Below are positions 39,553 through 48,724 of a stretch of DNA of 61,174 nt, piece by piece. The stretch spans positions 1 through 61,174 of the forward strand of contig JBAZKV010000009.1 in NCBI GenBank assembly GCA_041650635.1. The letters run 5' to 3'. Position 1 is the stretch's first letter. Each line of letters opens with the position of its first letter. A program made the translations under genes and the position numbers. A model generated the notes under the pieces. That model ran no database searches. It saw only the letters and a list, made by a program, of their open reading frames with translations, and was not told where the DNA came from. The stretch comes from Candidatus Margulisiibacteriota bacterium (GTDB taxonomy: Bacteria; Margulisbacteria; WOR-1; JAKLHX01; JBAZKV01).

Positions 39553-40787
39553 TGTTTGCTCAAGTCCATTGTTTCAATATAGGCATTGTAAAGATTGTTC
39601 GCGCTCCTTTCCAAGGAAAACCTCTTTTCAACTATGGCTCGACCTGCAGATCCGAACTGTTTCATGAGGCCCGGATCTTTTAATAGTTTTTCAATTGCTT
39701 TCGTGAGCAACCCGACATTCTTAACATCAGTTATGATGCCAGAAACACCATTGGTTACTATTTCAGATATGCCCCCAACATTTGTCGAGATCACAGGAAG
39801 AGCACAGGCCATCGCCTCTATTATAGACACAGGAAGGCCCTCATTATAGCTTGGCAGGACAAATATATCAGATGCGCTCAAATAAAGGGGCATTTCGTTA
39901 TGCGCTATCTGTCCTACCAGATATACCCTTGCCCGGGAATTTAATCGGAGGACCTCTTTTTCCAATTTCATATGACTCGGGCCTTCTCCAATAATCATCA
40001 AATGCAGCCCCTCAAATTTTTCAGACAACTGTTCAAACGATCCCAGCAGTTCAAAAATCCCTTTCTCCTTTATCAGATGTCCGGCAAAACACATAACGCT
40101 TGCATCCTGCGGGATGCCAAGGTCTTTTCTTTTTTGAGACCTATTTTCCCCGTCGTATTTGAATACAGATGTGTCGCATCCATTATATATGGGCAGGACC
40201 GGATTTTTTGGTTTTGCCAATTGTTCGGCCCTTTTTTTTAATGCCCCGCTGACCGCAAATATCCTGTCGGTCCCGGATATTACATATCTTACCAACTCCA
40301 TGCAAAGCCGGTTGTAATAAGGATAACGGTTGATGTCGCTTCCGTGAAAGGTGCAGACACAGGGAATTCCAAGCGCTTCAGCTGTTTTTACGCCGGCAAA
40401 ACCGTCAGGGACAGCCGCATGTGAATGCAGTATGTCGGGCCCGAATTCTAACGACAGATTTGTCAAAAGTTTCCTTAGCCAGAGATGCATAGAAAAGGGG
40501 GACAAAGCGCTGAATGCCTTTCCCGGCAGGACCGGGTATCTGGGATATAACACCGGGACACCGTCTATTACATCGGAAAACGGGGTCCGGGCATATTTTT
40601 CCCATTTGTTTTTGAATATTCCAAGTGCGGCCGGACAAAACGGCCTTGGGGACACCACTCTTATTTCGCAGCCTTTTATAGCGGTAAGTGTCCTCAACTG
40701 TTCATGCACCCAGATACCTGAAAGCGGGTCCGAGCTTGAAGGGTACATATGGGACAGGACAAGGACCCGGATTTTTTTTGAGCCCAT
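39549..40787 (-). CDS. Glycosyltransferase family 4
   Basis: 412 residues, GT-B fold, with HSHAAVPDGFAGV, FHGSDINRYPYY, MCFAGHLIKEKGIFELL, LPSYNEGLPVSIIEAMACALPVISTNVGGI (the E-x7-E donor motif). Related to the Mannosyl/Gal transferases of O-antigen loci; the exact donor is not predictable. Seven bases from the ligase gene stop. Confidence 0.92.
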   Translation of the reverse strand: MGSKKIRVLVLSHMYPSSSDPLSGIWVHEQLRTLTAIKGCEIRVVSPRPFCPAALGIFKNKWEKYARTPFSDVIDGVPVLYPRYPVLPGKAFSALSPFSMHLWLRKLLTNLSLEFGPDILHSHAAVPDGFAGVKTAEALGIPCVCTFHGSDINRYPYYNRLCMELVRYVISGTDRIFAVSGALKKRAEQLAKPKNPVLPIYNGCDTSVFKYDGENRSQKRKDLGIPQDASVMCFAGHLIKEKGIFELLGSFEQLSEKFEGLHLMIIGEGPSHMKLEKEVLRLNSRARVYLVGQIAHNEMPLYLSASDIFVLPSYNEGLPVSIIEAMACALPVISTNVGGISEIVTNGVSGIITDVKNVGLLTKAIEKLLKDPGLMKQFGSAGRAIVEKRFSLERSANNLYNAYIETMDLSKQ

Positions 40788-40793
40788 TGCTTG

Positions 40794-41948
40794 TTATGCC
40801 GTCCTTTTCTTTGATATCTCGACCAATATGAGAGCAAGCCAAAAATAATTGAAGTTCATGGTGTACAAGGTCGCGCTCAACACAAGAACCCCCAGAGCTC
40901 CGGAAAAGGCGCTCTTTTGAGTTTCATCGGACGGTTTAAAAAGTAAAAGACTTGCCAGAGACGAAACGATAAGGAAAAAGCCAATGATCCCCAATTCCAG
41001 CAGTGCGCCCAGATATATGTTGTGTGAAGACATATTTGTCCCTGAAACAACAATGTAATTTGCATACCCGTATCCTATCAACGGGCTGTTCATCCATGTC
41101 TCAAAGCCTTTGCTCCATATATCGATCCTGTTGGCTGAGAATCTGTTAAGGTCTCCCGAAAAAACGAACCTTTCGGAAAGCTTGGCAACTCTTTCGCTGA
41201 CTTCTAGGAACAGCCAGTAGCAGAAACCAGATATTACCGAAAGCAGCGCAGCCCCTCTGCGGCTTACGCCCCAAAAGACCAGGAGCGATAGAAAAGCGGT
41301 AAAAAGCCCCAGCAATCCGCCGCGCGAACCTGTAAAGAGCACCGCGGAAAAGATAGAGAAAGCAAATATTACATTCAGCCTGCTCAGCCTGCTCTTTTGC
41401 GCAAGTACGCTTCCTATAAGCAGGCTGAAAGGCAGTATAAGCATTCCGGCAACGCTGTTGGGCCCGGTCATGGTTTCTCCCGAAGAGATGACGGACCTGG
41501 TGTAATTCTCCAGTATCTGGTTGGTCATTATTGAGGTGTAAATTATGTACAGAGAGGCGATAATGCCTGAGACGATCACTGCCTTTACGGCCAGAGAAAC
41601 CTCTTTTTTGCTGAAGGGGAACGCAGTGGCGGCCAGGAACATCAGGAAATAACGGATCTCGTACATGAACCTGCCGAACGCATGTTCCGGATCGGCCGAC
41701 CAGAAAACAGAGGCCCCGGCCCATAAAAAAAACACCAAAAGCAATTTTGCCGAGTTCGGGAAACATATTTTTTCTCTTTTAATGATCATATAAAAAGCCA
41801 TTGAGCAGATGGTGATCATTCCGATGTACCTTATCAGAGTACCTCCCAGCACTTCAAGGTGCAGGAAAGCCTCGAACGGTATGGCAAAGCAGTAAAGAGA
41901 AAAAAGCCACGCTGGGACCCTGACCTCATTTTCCAGTGTCTTTAACAT
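40794..41948 (-). CDS. O-antigen ligase/polymerase (Wzy_C family)
   Basis: 384 residues, about ten to twelve membrane helices. The conserved periplasmic region holds GSRGGLLGLFTAFLSLLVF and SPLIGYGYANYIVVSGTNMSSHNIYLGALLELGIIG, where R and H-N of this pattern are typical of WaaL/RfaL-like enzymes. It could ligate O-antigen to lipid A-core or act as the Wzy polymerase; only one such gene is visible. Overlaps the flippase by seven bases. Confidence 0.85.
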   Translation of the reverse strand: MLKTLENEVRVPAWLFSLYCFAIPFEAFLHLEVLGGTLIRYIGMITICSMAFYMIIKREKICFPNSAKLLLVFFLWAGASVFWSADPEHAFGRFMYEIRYFLMFLAATAFPFSKKEVSLAVKAVIVSGIIASLYIIYTSIMTNQILENYTRSVISSGETMTGPNSVAGMLILPFSLLIGSVLAQKSRLSRLNVIFAFSIFSAVLFTGSRGGLLGLFTAFLSLLVFWGVSRRGAALLSVISGFCYWLFLEVSERVAKLSERFVFSGDLNRFSANRIDIWSKGFETWMNSPLIGYGYANYIVVSGTNMSSHNIYLGALLELGIIGFFLIVSSLASLLLFKPSDETQKSAFSGALGVLVLSATLYTMNFNYFWLALILVEISKKRTA

Positions 41949-43273
41949 GAACGGCTTAGCCTCTTTACGATCATCCTGAAAGATCCACTGTATGCGGCAA
42001 GATCTTCCGGCTGGACCAATAAAACCTTCCGCATTTTGTTGCCGCTAAGCCTGCAATAAACGCCAAGGGCGCAGAAACTGGCCGTAACGCAGGAAAAAAA
42101 CGAGGCCAGGGCAGCCCCCTGAATTCCGACCGAGGGGATCAATACGATATTCAAGGATATATTGATCAATACCGCCATGAGGTTTATTGCTATATTGTAC
42201 TCCGGAAAACCCCTTGCTGCTATGTCATTGGATAATATCCGCCAGACCGAGAGAGCGGACACCGAAAAAACCAGTATTTTTAGGGGCGCCACGGACCCGT
42301 AAAAACTTTGAGAGAACAAAAAGACGACCAGGTGCTCGGATACGGCAAAGACCGCCCCGGCACCCAGGAGAGTGAACAGCAGCACACTGCGGCAGATCCT
42401 GGGAGTTAATATCTTTTTCCTGTCATCGTCCTCTTGAGAAGCCACTTTTGGGAATAACAGAAGTCCTATGGCGTAAGGCACCAGGTCCAGCTGGTTGGAT
42501 ATGGCGGCCGCCGTTCCGTATAGACCGACGGCTGCGGGGTTAAGGAACCAGTTCACTAACACAAGATCAAACCTCATGAACAGGAACACTAGTATGTTGG
42601 AAATATGCGTCCTGAAACCATAATTTATGGCTTTGCGAAGATAAGCCGGATCGGGTTTCATGGAAATGCCTTTTGTTATTGACAGATAGGTCCAGGCAAA
42701 GACCATAGAGCAAACCACGGCTGCGGACAAAACATGTCCGAACAGAGCCCCCTGCACCCCGAGCCGCAGCAAATAAACGAACAGCACCACAAAGGCCAGG
42801 TCTGACAAGGCTCTCAATGCGGAGAATGCATTGTAGTGTTTTATGCGGTTCAGTCCAAGAAAGATATTGTTGAGGTTGGAAACCGTCAAGTGGAATGGGA
42901 TCGCCAGAAGGGCAAGGGCCAAAAACAAGGGAGGCACTCCCGGCACGATGTATCGAGGAAGAAGAAAAGCGATCAATGCCCCGGCAATTACGGAGATCAA
43001 AGAAGTAAAAAGGCTCAAAAACACCGTATTGCCCAGCACTTCCGGAAGCCCAAAGGCTTTTTTTGCGATCAGGTAGCTTGTTGAAGCGGTTATCCCAAGA
43101 TTGGTAAAGGTAAGGACAAGTCCCGCAAAAGTTATGGAAAGAGAATACAGCCCTTTTCCAGAAGGCCCGAGAAGCCTTGCGGTCACTACCGCGCCTGCCA
43201 GGGCCAAAAACAGTATGCAGATATTTGTGGCAACGGTCCTGACCGAATTTTCAAAAAAACTTGTTCGGGTCAT
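41942..43273 (-). CDS. Polysaccharide flippase (Wzx/MATE-like)
   Basis: 443 residues and about twelve to fourteen membrane helices; N-terminal LAGAVVTARLLGPSGKGLYSL is the standard start of Wzx/RfbX-type flippases. Moves undecaprenyl-linked repeat units across the inner membrane. One base separates its start from the aminotransferase stop. Confidence 0.9.
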   Translation of the reverse strand: MTRTSFFENSVRTVATNICILFLALAGAVVTARLLGPSGKGLYSLSITFAGLVLTFTNLGITASTSYLIAKKAFGLPEVLGNTVFLSLFTSLISVIAGALIAFLLPRYIVPGVPPLFLALALLAIPFHLTVSNLNNIFLGLNRIKHYNAFSALRALSDLAFVVLFVYLLRLGVQGALFGHVLSAAVVCSMVFAWTYLSITKGISMKPDPAYLRKAINYGFRTHISNILVFLFMRFDLVLVNWFLNPAAVGLYGTAAAISNQLDLVPYAIGLLLFPKVASQEDDDRKKILTPRICRSVLLFTLLGAGAVFAVSEHLVVFLFSQSFYGSVAPLKILVFSVSALSVWRILSNDIAARGFPEYNIAINLMAVLINISLNIVLIPSVGIQGAALASFFSCVTASFCALGVYCRLSGNKMRKVLLVQPEDLAAYSGSFRMIVKRLSRSC

Positions 43274-43274
43274 T

Positions 43275-44411
43275 TTATGCCGACAAACATGATGTTACCC
43301 TGCCGACCTCTTCTTTTTCCATCAGGGGATCTATCGGCAGGCTCAACACCTCGCCGCAGGCCCTTTCCGCCTCCTCAAGGGCTCCATGAAGAATGCTTCT
43401 GCCGGCAAAGACCCTCATTTTGTGCAGAGCCACGGGATAATAGACCATTGTGGATATGCCGTTCTCTCTTAGCCTGTCCTGTACCTGCTGCCTTTTTCCG
43501 TTCGGGACCCTTACCGTGTATTGATGGTAAACATGTTTGATGTTCCCTGTTTCTTTTGGGATCACCACAGGATCTTGTCCGGCAAGGCGTGTATTATACA
43601 CAGATGCAATGGCCCTTCTTTTGTCGTTGAATTCATTTATGTAACCGAACTTGGCCAGCAGTATAGCCGCCTGCAAAGTATCGAGCCTGGCGTTGTATCC
43701 TATGTGATCGACATTGTATTTGTCTTTCCCCCCGTGTTTTAGAAGCTGCCGCACCAGTTCGGCAAGGCTGCTGTCATTGGTGGATACCATCCCGCCGTCC
43801 CCAAAGCCTCCCAGATTCTTTGACGGGAAAAAGCTTAGAGCCCCGGCATCTCCTATGGATGCGGCTTTTTTTTCTCCGTATTCCGCGCCAAACGCCTGCG
43901 CTGTGTCCTCAAGAACAAAAAGACCGTATTTTTTTGCGATCTCCTGTATCTTGTCCATCTTGCACGGTTGGCCGTATAGGTGAACAGGGATTATGCCTAC
44001 AACATTTGATGATGTGCAATTAAGATATTCCTCGATCTTTTTTGTGTCGATATTGAAAGTGTCCGGTTCTATATCAACAAAAACAGGCGTTGCCCCTGAT
44101 CTAAGAATGGCGTCTCCCGTAGCGGTAAAAGTAAAGGGAGTAGTTATTATCTTATCGCTTTTATCAAAATACTCCTCATTCTTTCTGGTTAAGGCAAAAG
44201 CCCTCAGGCATAAAACCAGGGCATCGGTGCCGCTTGAGGTCCCTATGCAGTGTTTTACTCCAAGATATCCGGCCAATGTTTCTTCAAATCGTTTAACCTG
44301 CGGGCCAAGTATCCATTTTTGTTCTTTCAGGCAGTCGGCGACAGCAAGGTCTATGTCCCTTTTCATATATTCATACTGAGCCGGCAGATCAAGCATCTCT
44401 ATTTGTTTCAT
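43275..44411 (-). CDS. DegT/DnrJ/EryC1 sugar aminotransferase (WbpE-like)
   Basis: 378 residues from ATG 44411, which has AAGGAG five bases upstream and overlaps the wbpD stop by one base. PLP lysine in FFPSKNLGGFGDGG; HLYGQPCKMD, EDTAQAFGAEY, GYNARLDTLQAAIL, MVYYPVALHKM. Adjacent to WbpB- and WbpD-like genes, it most likely aminates C3 of a UDP-GlcNAc-derived uronate, like WbpE in Pseudomonas. Confidence 0.9.
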   Translation of the reverse strand: MKQIEMLDLPAQYEYMKRDIDLAVADCLKEQKWILGPQVKRFEETLAGYLGVKHCIGTSSGTDALVLCLRAFALTRKNEEYFDKSDKIITTPFTFTATGDAILRSGATPVFVDIEPDTFNIDTKKIEEYLNCTSSNVVGIIPVHLYGQPCKMDKIQEIAKKYGLFVLEDTAQAFGAEYGEKKAASIGDAGALSFFPSKNLGGFGDGGMVSTNDSSLAELVRQLLKHGGKDKYNVDHIGYNARLDTLQAAILLAKFGYINEFNDKRRAIASVYNTRLAGQDPVVIPKETGNIKHVYHQYTVRVPNGKRQQVQDRLRENGISTMVYYPVALHKMRVFAGRSILHGALEEAERACGEVLSLPIDPLMEKEEVGRVTSCLSA

Positions 44412-44998
44412 CAATTCTCCTTAACGGGCTTGAGCATGCCGCATGTGAGCATGTATTCATTTTTGCAGGCGGGGCAGACCGCTCTTTGGTCCTTATCAAA
44501 GTCCTTGAGAGTAACACCGCATTTGCATACCCAGCCGATCTGTTTGGCCGGAACTCCCGCGACAAGCCCGTGATCAGGAACATCTTTTGTGACCACGGCC
44601 CCCGCGGCCACAAGGGCATACCTCCCCACCGTATGTCCGCAGATCACGGTGGCGTTCGCTCCTATGGTTGCACCTTTTTTAACAAGCGTCTTTCTGAACT
44701 CATTTTTTCTCTCTATAAAAGCCCTGGGATTTATGACGTTAGTAAAGACCATTGAGGGGGCGCAAAAAACGTCGTCCTCGATCTCAACCCCCTTATAGAT
44801 GCTTACATTGTTCTGCACCTTAACGCGGTTGCCGATCTTTACACCGGGTCCGGCCATCACATTCTGCCCAAGGACGCAGTTCTCGCCTATGACGGTGTCT
44901 GAAAGAATATGCGAAAAATGCCAGATCTTTGTTCCTTTCCCTATCTTGACGTCTTTGTCAATGTAAACGCTGTCATGCGCAAAATAATCTTTGGCCAT
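44411..44998 (-). CDS. UDP-amino-sugar N-acetyltransferase (WbpD-like, left-handed beta-helix)
   Basis: 195 residues. Hexapeptide-repeat fold (IGKGTKIWHFSHIL, IGENCVLGQNVMAGPGVKIG, VQNNVSIYKGVEIEDDVFCAPSMVFTNV, KKGATIGANATVICG), the class that 3-N-acetylates UDP-3-amino-GlcNAcA. The C-terminus carries an additional zinc-ribbon-like pair CKCG and CPAC, seen in some WbpD homologues. Two bases from the oxidoreductase stop. Confidence 0.9.
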   Translation of the reverse strand: MAKDYFAHDSVYIDKDVKIGKGTKIWHFSHILSDTVIGENCVLGQNVMAGPGVKIGNRVKVQNNVSIYKGVEIEDDVFCAPSMVFTNVINPRAFIERKNEFRKTLVKKGATIGANATVICGHTVGRYALVAAGAVVTKDVPDHGLVAGVPAKQIGWVCKCGVTLKDFDKDQRAVCPACKNEYMLTCGMLKPVKEN

Positions 44999-45000
44999 GG

Positions 45001-45993
45001 TCAGACCTCCTTTTCATGCTCATGAAGCGACCTGTGAGCCGATTCTATGACCTTAAGCACCCTGAGCCCTTCGGAGCCGTCGGTCAGCGGCGGCTTCCTG
45101 TCTTTAAGGCGCTCGAGAAAATGAGTTAACTCGAGCTTTAACGGTTCCCCTTCTTCCAAAGCAACTTTTTCAAAATCGGCCTTGTGGGCTATAGGTTCTT
45201 TCCCGTTAGCCCATTCAATGGTGTGCCGGTAGATCTTAAGCTTGTCCGCTGCAAGGTCGTCAAATACAGCCATTGCCCGGGAGCCAACTATCACAAGTTT
45301 TTGTTCTTTGAAAGGATGAAGCCAGCTTACAAAAACATGGGACCTTATCCCCTCCTTAAAAGACATGGAAGTAAGGGTCGTGTCGTAAATGCCGCGGTTG
45401 AGATAATCACCTCCGGAAGCGCTGATGTCTAATGGTTCTTCCCCCACAAGGGAAAGGATAACCGAGATGTCGTGCGGCGCAAAGCTCAAAAGTATATCCT
45501 CCTCGGTCCTTAGTTTACCTATATTGAGCCGGTTGGAATAAATATATTGGATCTTGCCTATTTGACCGTCCTGGATCAGCTCCTTTAATTTCTTTACAGC
45601 GGGATGGTATTGGAGTATGTGTCCGACCATCAGGACCTTTTTGCTCCTGCGGGCCAGTTCCACCAGTTCGCGGCCTTCTAAGGCTTTCAGCGCCAGAGGT
45701 TTTTCCACATAAACATCTTTACCTTGCTCAAGGGCCATTTTTGTAAGTTCGTAGTGCTTGGCCGCGGGCGCCGCTATCACCACGGCGGATATGGCTTTTG
45801 ATCCCAGCAGCGCTTTTAAAGAGCTGCAGCATTCGATGTCGGGATATTCCCGCTTGTATTTGGAGAGGACATCGTTATCGGTTTCGCACAGAGCGGAAAG
45901 GACCTTCAGTTCATTGAGCACCCTGAAAAGATTCTTTCCCCAGTAGCCGGCCCCGATAAGGGCTATCGACGCACTTTTGTCAGACAAAGTCAT
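45001..45993 (-). CDS. Gfo/Idh/MocA-family dehydrogenase (WbpB-like)
   Basis: 330 residues; NAD-binding ALIGAGYWGKNLFR, then VYVEKPLAL and GHILQYHPAV (active-site lysine E-K-P and histidine region). By context it oxidises C3 of UDP-GlcNAcA so that the WbpE-like enzyme can aminate it. Overlaps the epimerase stop by four bases. Confidence 0.9.
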   Translation of the reverse strand: MTLSDKSASIALIGAGYWGKNLFRVLNELKVLSALCETDNDVLSKYKREYPDIECCSSLKALLGSKAISAVVIAAPAAKHYELTKMALEQGKDVYVEKPLALKALEGRELVELARRSKKVLMVGHILQYHPAVKKLKELIQDGQIGKIQYIYSNRLNIGKLRTEEDILLSFAPHDISVILSLVGEEPLDISASGGDYLNRGIYDTTLTSMSFKEGIRSHVFVSWLHPFKEQKLVIVGSRAMAVFDDLAADKLKIYRHTIEWANGKEPIAHKADFEKVALEEGEPLKLELTHFLERLKDRKPPLTDGSEGLRVLKVIESAHRSLHEHEKEV

Positions 45994-47084
45994 AGTTTTT
46001 CTGCCGTCTCCATTGTGGCGCGGACGATGCGCTTTGCCGCGTCCCCTCTGCCGTATGCGTTCCTGGACCCGTATTTCAACTTGTCAAATCCCCTGAAGTC
46101 TTTATACAACACATTGCCGCCGCTTTCAACGGTTTCAACAAGTTCGGTCTCGCTGCGCAGCGTGACGCAGGGAATGCCCAGCCAGTAGGATTCTTGCTGA
46201 AGCCCCCCTGAATCGGTCAGAACGGCACGGGAGTTCTTGATAAGGGATATCATGTCAAGATGTCCCAGAGGAGGAACTGCCCTAAGTTTTGAAGGCAGAT
46301 CTTTCATTTTGGAAAGGGGCTTTTTTGTTCTGGGGTGGACAGGGAATATCAAAGGTTCATTAAGATCCAGAGAGTCCAAAAACTCAAAAATGCCCTTGAG
46401 AGCGTTAGGATCGTCCGTATTTTCTGCCCGGTGTATCGTCAGGACATAGTATCTCTTTTTTTCTATGCCCAGGTTCTTAAAAATGTGTCCGGCCTTTAGA
46501 AGCGGCAGCCCCCTCAAAAGCGTGTCATACATGACATTTCCGGTGTTTATGACCGCAGGGCGATCGATCGAAAGCCTTAAAGAGCTCTTGCTGTGGTCAA
46601 AGATCCCTTCTTTTCTGAGGTTGTTTATGCAGGTCTTACTGGGGCAGAACAGAATACTTGAAACATGGTCCGTGAGCAGCCGGTTGACTTCTTCCGGCAT
46701 GTTCTTGTTATAGCTTCTAAAGCCGGCCTCAACGTGCGCGATGGAAATGCTCAGCTTGGCGGCCGAAAGGGCGCCCGCCAGAGTGGTTGTCATATCACCG
46801 TAGACAAAGATAATGTCCGGCCGTTCCAAGGCAAGAACGCTCTCAAGTCTTTCAATGATTTTTGCCGTTTGGGCTGCCGGAGACCCTTTCTTAACGCCGA
46901 GATAATGGTCAGGGCGGTCAAGGCCCAACTCATCAAAAAATTCGTCGGACATCATAAAGTCATAATGCTGACCGGAATGCACGACCCTGTTCTTAACGGA
47001 ACCGCGGAGTTCTTTGAAGGCTTGCAGGACCGGGAACAGCTTAAGGACCTGCGGCCTGCCCCCTACAATATGCAATACTTTCAT
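45990..47084 (-). CDS. UDP-GlcNAc 2-epimerase family (WecB/WbpI-like)
   Basis: 364 residues, GT-B-like epimerase with HIVGGRPQVLKLFPV, HSGQHYDFMMSDEFFDELG, VYGDMTTTLAGALSA, HVEAGFRSYNKNMPEEVNRLLTDH, LTIHRAENTDDP, LTDSGGLQQESYWLGIPCVTLR. With the WbpB/D/E set it most likely makes UDP-ManNAc(3NAc)A (WbpI role) rather than UDP-ManNAc, but WecB cannot be excluded. Confidence 0.88.
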   Translation of the reverse strand: MKVLHIVGGRPQVLKLFPVLQAFKELRGSVKNRVVHSGQHYDFMMSDEFFDELGLDRPDHYLGVKKGSPAAQTAKIIERLESVLALERPDIIFVYGDMTTTLAGALSAAKLSISIAHVEAGFRSYNKNMPEEVNRLLTDHVSSILFCPSKTCINNLRKEGIFDHSKSSLRLSIDRPAVINTGNVMYDTLLRGLPLLKAGHIFKNLGIEKKRYYVLTIHRAENTDDPNALKGIFEFLDSLDLNEPLIFPVHPRTKKPLSKMKDLPSKLRAVPPLGHLDMISLIKNSRAVLTDSGGLQQESYWLGIPCVTLRSETELVETVESGGNVLYKDFRGFDKLKYGSRNAYGRGDAAKRIVRATMETAEKL

Positions 47085-47094
47085 TTGCCGTTTA

Positions 47095-47862
47095 TTATTG
47101 TCCGGTACCCATAAGGTTTATCAGGATTATGCTGTCAAACATGGGGTTTCTGAGCACTTTCTCGGCTTTTTCCACTCCTGCCAGAACACAGTGGCCCCCT
47201 ATCTTGCCTTTTGGAGGATAAAGCTGGGGCTCAACAAATTGCGTAAGTCCGACCTTTTTATGCCCGGAGTTGTACATGTCTATGAACCTGGTCACGACTT
47301 CCCCGTAGTCCAGATTAAGCTTGTCGCACATCTGTTTTGCGTAGCGGGACATCTCAATGTTCACCGCGAACCGGCACAGGGAGAGGAGTTTTGCGGTTTC
47401 AGTCGTAGAAGTCCCTTTAAAAAAGGCAAGATCAAAAACACCTTTCAGGAATCTTTCCGCCAGAAGTTTCGCTTTTTCGTCGTCATATCCGACCGCCTTT
47501 GCAAAGGTCTTTATATGCCTATAAAGGTCATTGTGCTGCCCAAGCACCGGAGAATGTACCACATTATCCTGGCCGATCTGGCTGGTTGTTCCGGGCATAG
47601 AAGTGGAATGATTTACGACAAGGGCCGGCTTAAACCTGGCTATGTATTCCTTTGCCGCGGAGACAAAAGAGTCAAAATAAGGGATGCATAAATGGAGCAC
47701 ATCGATCTTCTTGTTTTCGGGAGGCAGGATACTTTTTACTTTTGGATCTTCATCCGTCCAGTAGACATCAGACACCTTTTCTTTCAGGATCTTTATTATG
47801 GCGCTTCCGACTTCTCCGCAGCCTATCACCAGATGTGCGGCCCTTTGTTTTCTGTTAAGCAT
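47095..47862 (-). CDS. Short nucleotide-sugar dehydrogenase-like protein B
   Basis: 256 residues from ATG 47862. It has a Rossmann-like N-terminus (VIGCGEVGSAIIKIL), VLHLCIPYF, NHSTSMPGTT (like K-S-T-V-P-G-T-T in UDP-sugar dehydrogenases), and a final GKIGGHCVLAG that resembles the catalytic-cysteine loop G-F-G-G-x-C. It is about 60 percent of the usual 430 residues and lacks the C-terminal UDP-binding domain. Together with the next short dehydrogenase gene upstream it may form one functional enzyme, or it may have a different role. Function uncertain. Confidence 0.55.
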   Translation of the reverse strand: MLNRKQRAAHLVIGCGEVGSAIIKILKEKVSDVYWTDEDPKVKSILPPENKKIDVLHLCIPYFDSFVSAAKEYIARFKPALVVNHSTSMPGTTSQIGQDNVVHSPVLGQHNDLYRHIKTFAKAVGYDDEKAKLLAERFLKGVFDLAFFKGTSTTETAKLLSLCRFAVNIEMSRYAKQMCDKLNLDYGEVVTRFIDMYNSGHKKVGLTQFVEPQLYPPKGKIGGHCVLAGVEKAEKVLRNPMFDSIILINLMGTGQ

Positions 47863-47887
47863 TATTTCAAGTCCTTTCTTTTTCGGC

Positions 47888-48712
47888 CTATTTTGTCTCT
47901 GCTCCCGGTATCCACTCCCAGTCGTGAAGCTTGCGGACCCTGAGGTTTTCGGTCCATACTTTTTCCAGGAAGCCGGCATCAACACCAAGTTCCTTGGCCC
48001 TGTTGGCGAGCTCGTTCAGGTCTTTTGGGAGACATTTGCCGCCAAATCCCCGTTCGTTTGAAACGGTAAAATAATCCGCTTTCTGATACCTTTTGTCTAG
48101 GGATACAATCCGGGCGACCTCGCTGTAATCTATTCCAAGCGCCAGACAAAGTTCGCACATCACATTGTTAAAGATGACTATTGTTGCGAGCAGGCTGTTG
48201 GACATTCCTTTTGCCAGTTCAGCGCTGGTCGGATGTGTGATCACTATAGGACAGTTAGGGAATCTTCCCCTGTAAAGCTGTTCTATTCTTTTTGCAACTT
48301 CCTCGTTACTGGCTCCTATCACTATCCTATCCGGGTTAAGAAAATCTTCAATATATGTTTTTTCTCTCAAAAATTCAGGATTGAATGCAAAATTAGTGCG
48401 CGGATATTTTTTTTGATAAGCATCGGTCGTTCCGGGGACGACGGTCGATTTAATTATGACTATCTTATCTGTGCCATCCGTATATTTAACTATTTGTGCT
48501 ATGTCCTCGTCCATTATTGACAGGTCTATCCTGCCTTTTTTCATCGGGGTAGGAACGCAGATAAAGATAAAATCGCTCTTTTTTGCCACTTCTTCCAGAG
48601 ATTCCGTGTCCTTATATTTGTCATATTCGTGTATTTCGTGGTCTTTGAACCCTTCGGAAAGCGCGTGGCCCACAATACCCCAGCCTATTATGCCGATCTT
48701 TTCTTTCTTCAC
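47888..48712 (-). CDS. Short UDP-sugar 6-dehydrogenase A (WbpA/Ugd-like, no C-terminal domain)
   Basis: 274 residues. IGIIGWGIVGHALSEGF, FICVPTPMKKG, IIKSTVVPGTTDAYQKKYP, AFNPEFLREKTYIEDFLNPDRIVIGA, SAELAKGMSNSLLA, and the catalytic loop ERGFGGKCLPKDLNEL. These are the NAD and central domains of a UDP-Glc/GlcNAc dehydrogenase; the usual third domain is missing and the protein ends after KVWTENLRVRKLHDWEW. By context it should make UDP-GlcNAcA. First biosynthetic gene of the locus, with a related half-size gene immediately after it. Confidence 0.8.
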   Translation of the reverse strand: MKKEKIGIIGWGIVGHALSEGFKDHEIHEYDKYKDTESLEEVAKKSDFIFICVPTPMKKGRIDLSIMDEDIAQIVKYTDGTDKIVIIKSTVVPGTTDAYQKKYPRTNFAFNPEFLREKTYIEDFLNPDRIVIGASNEEVAKRIEQLYRGRFPNCPIVITHPTSAELAKGMSNSLLATIVIFNNVMCELCLALGIDYSEVARIVSLDKRYQKADYFTVSNERGFGGKCLPKDLNELANRAKELGVDAGFLEKVWTENLRVRKLHDWEWIPGAETK

Positions 48713-48724
48713 CTGATCTCTCCC

